Of a stretch of 64,000 bases of DNA, positions 63,291 to 64,000 are shown piece by piece; position 1 is the first letter of the stretch; every line of letters starts with the position of its first letter. A program made the position numbers and the translations under genes. The stretch is taken from contig NC_085141.1 in assembly GCF_024139115.2 (NCBI RefSeq), forward strand, positions 69,295,481-69,359,480, read 5' to 3'. The notes under the pieces were generated by a model. That model saw nothing but the letters and a program-made list of their open reading frames with translations, was not told where the DNA came from and did no database searches. Source of the stretch: Armigeres subalbatus (lineage: Eukaryota; Arthropoda; Insecta; Diptera; Culicidae).

Positions 63291-64000
63291 CAACGAAATG
63301 TCCCAAAGCGCACTATGGGAAGTATAATAAATTATTTACATTGATATAATAAATTTTTGAACTTGTCCCAAACAAATTATAGATTGCAGGGTATTTTCCC
63401 ATCGATCAAATATTTCGATATTTTTGCAGGTTTTCAATTTTTCTATATTTCTCCAGGGTCTCAAGAAGTTTCCGTTTGCTCTGGCGAATAAAATCTCATT
63501 AGCTTCCGTATTCGTTTCTTTCGCTGCTGATTGAACTTCCTCATGTTCACTGCATTTCTCCAATCAGTTCATCCATGTATTTTGTAGATGGATATGGGAA
63601 TCGGGAATCTCGATAGCTGGTTGATGTTTGTAATGCGGACCAAAGGACCATCTATTATCTTTGATTCTCTTTGTTAAAAATCACATTTCTGCTGCTTCGA
63701 ACCGCTAGAAATTACTTCATGAAACTGAACTCAGGAACGATAACTATAGAGTTGAAAAGGCATTAAACAACAAAAAGGCCTCAATTATTCAGGATAGTAA
63801 ACTTTGAATTATGTAGTAAGTAGATTTGGTGTTGTTCGTCACAGAAATTTACAACCGTATCCGTAAAGAGTGTTGTCCTACATCTTTTGCAGAAAACTCA
63901 GTTTTTTTTTAAGGTAAACTGGGGGAAGTTCAAAATTCGATAGTTCTTGTTAAAATTAGTGTAAAATCAATTTAAATGAGCTAAATTTAATCAATCATTA
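63291..64000. other. Unassigned AT-rich DNA
   Basis: No gene or element recognised up to the end of the window. Confidence 0.4.

Overview
The window looks like gene-poor intergenic or intronic chromatin of a culicine mosquito, most likely Aedes. I infer this from tRNA-derived SINEs of the Feilai type (three copies), RTE-like, CR1/L2-like, R1-like and I-like non-LTR retrotransposons, BEL/Pao LTR retrotransposons, many AT-rich MITEs, and deep nesting of elements. No sequence database was searched, so clade names rest on remembered motif patterns. I found no convincing intact host protein-coding gene, tRNA gene, rRNA gene or CRISPR array. Nearly every long reading frame belongs to a retrotransposon and is broken.

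Layout. 0-6.2 kb: a 5'-truncated RTE-group LINE (19-bp target-site duplication, TSD) is split by a hAT-like element (8-bp TSD) and by a Transib-like element (5-bp TSD CGGTG). Both carry further insertions. 6.2-13 kb: mostly unassigned AT-rich DNA with a GC-rich patch at 8.1-8.45 kb and dispersed repeats. 13.0-16.3 kb: a nearly full-length RTE-clade LINE on the minus strand with a 21-bp TSD and frameshifted coding. 16.5-20.1 kb: relics of the same LINE, short-motif arrays and a hairpin repeat. 20-24.7 kb: unassigned DNA, a BEL protease fragment and a 5'-truncated RTE copy with a 13-bp TSD. 24.95-26.1 kb: a 52-bp-period satellite broken by a SINE. 26.7-34 kb: BEL and R1/Loa-like relics enclosing a 3.7-kb foldback Transib-like element (TSD CGGTG). 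At its core lies a second, nearly perfect palindrome with a 13-bp TSD. 34-49.8 kb: MITEs, a 607-bp tRNA-derived retroposon, and alternating arrays of GGCCGAA-type and GAGACGTCTC-type motifs. 49.8-51.3 kb: an I-clade relic. 52-57.3 kb: a CR1/L2-like LINE with an interrupted two-ORF structure. 57.3-61.9 kb: a decayed BEL element with a likely 3' LTR. 61.9-64 kb: a LINE RNase H fragment, a dispersed repeat and two orphan satellite units.

The parts interact as insertion layers, not as a pathway. Autonomous LINEs could have mobilised the SINEs and short tails, and DNA transposons could have mobilised the MITEs. The most interesting signal is a family of hairpin-forming repeats at about 20.0, 31.0, 43.3, 51.0 and 57.4 kb. 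Three copies have TSDs of 11-13 bp. Two of those copies carry a hammerhead-ribozyme-like core (CTGAAGA, stem, GAAATACGTATC), which suggests retroposition of Penelope-like terminal sequences.
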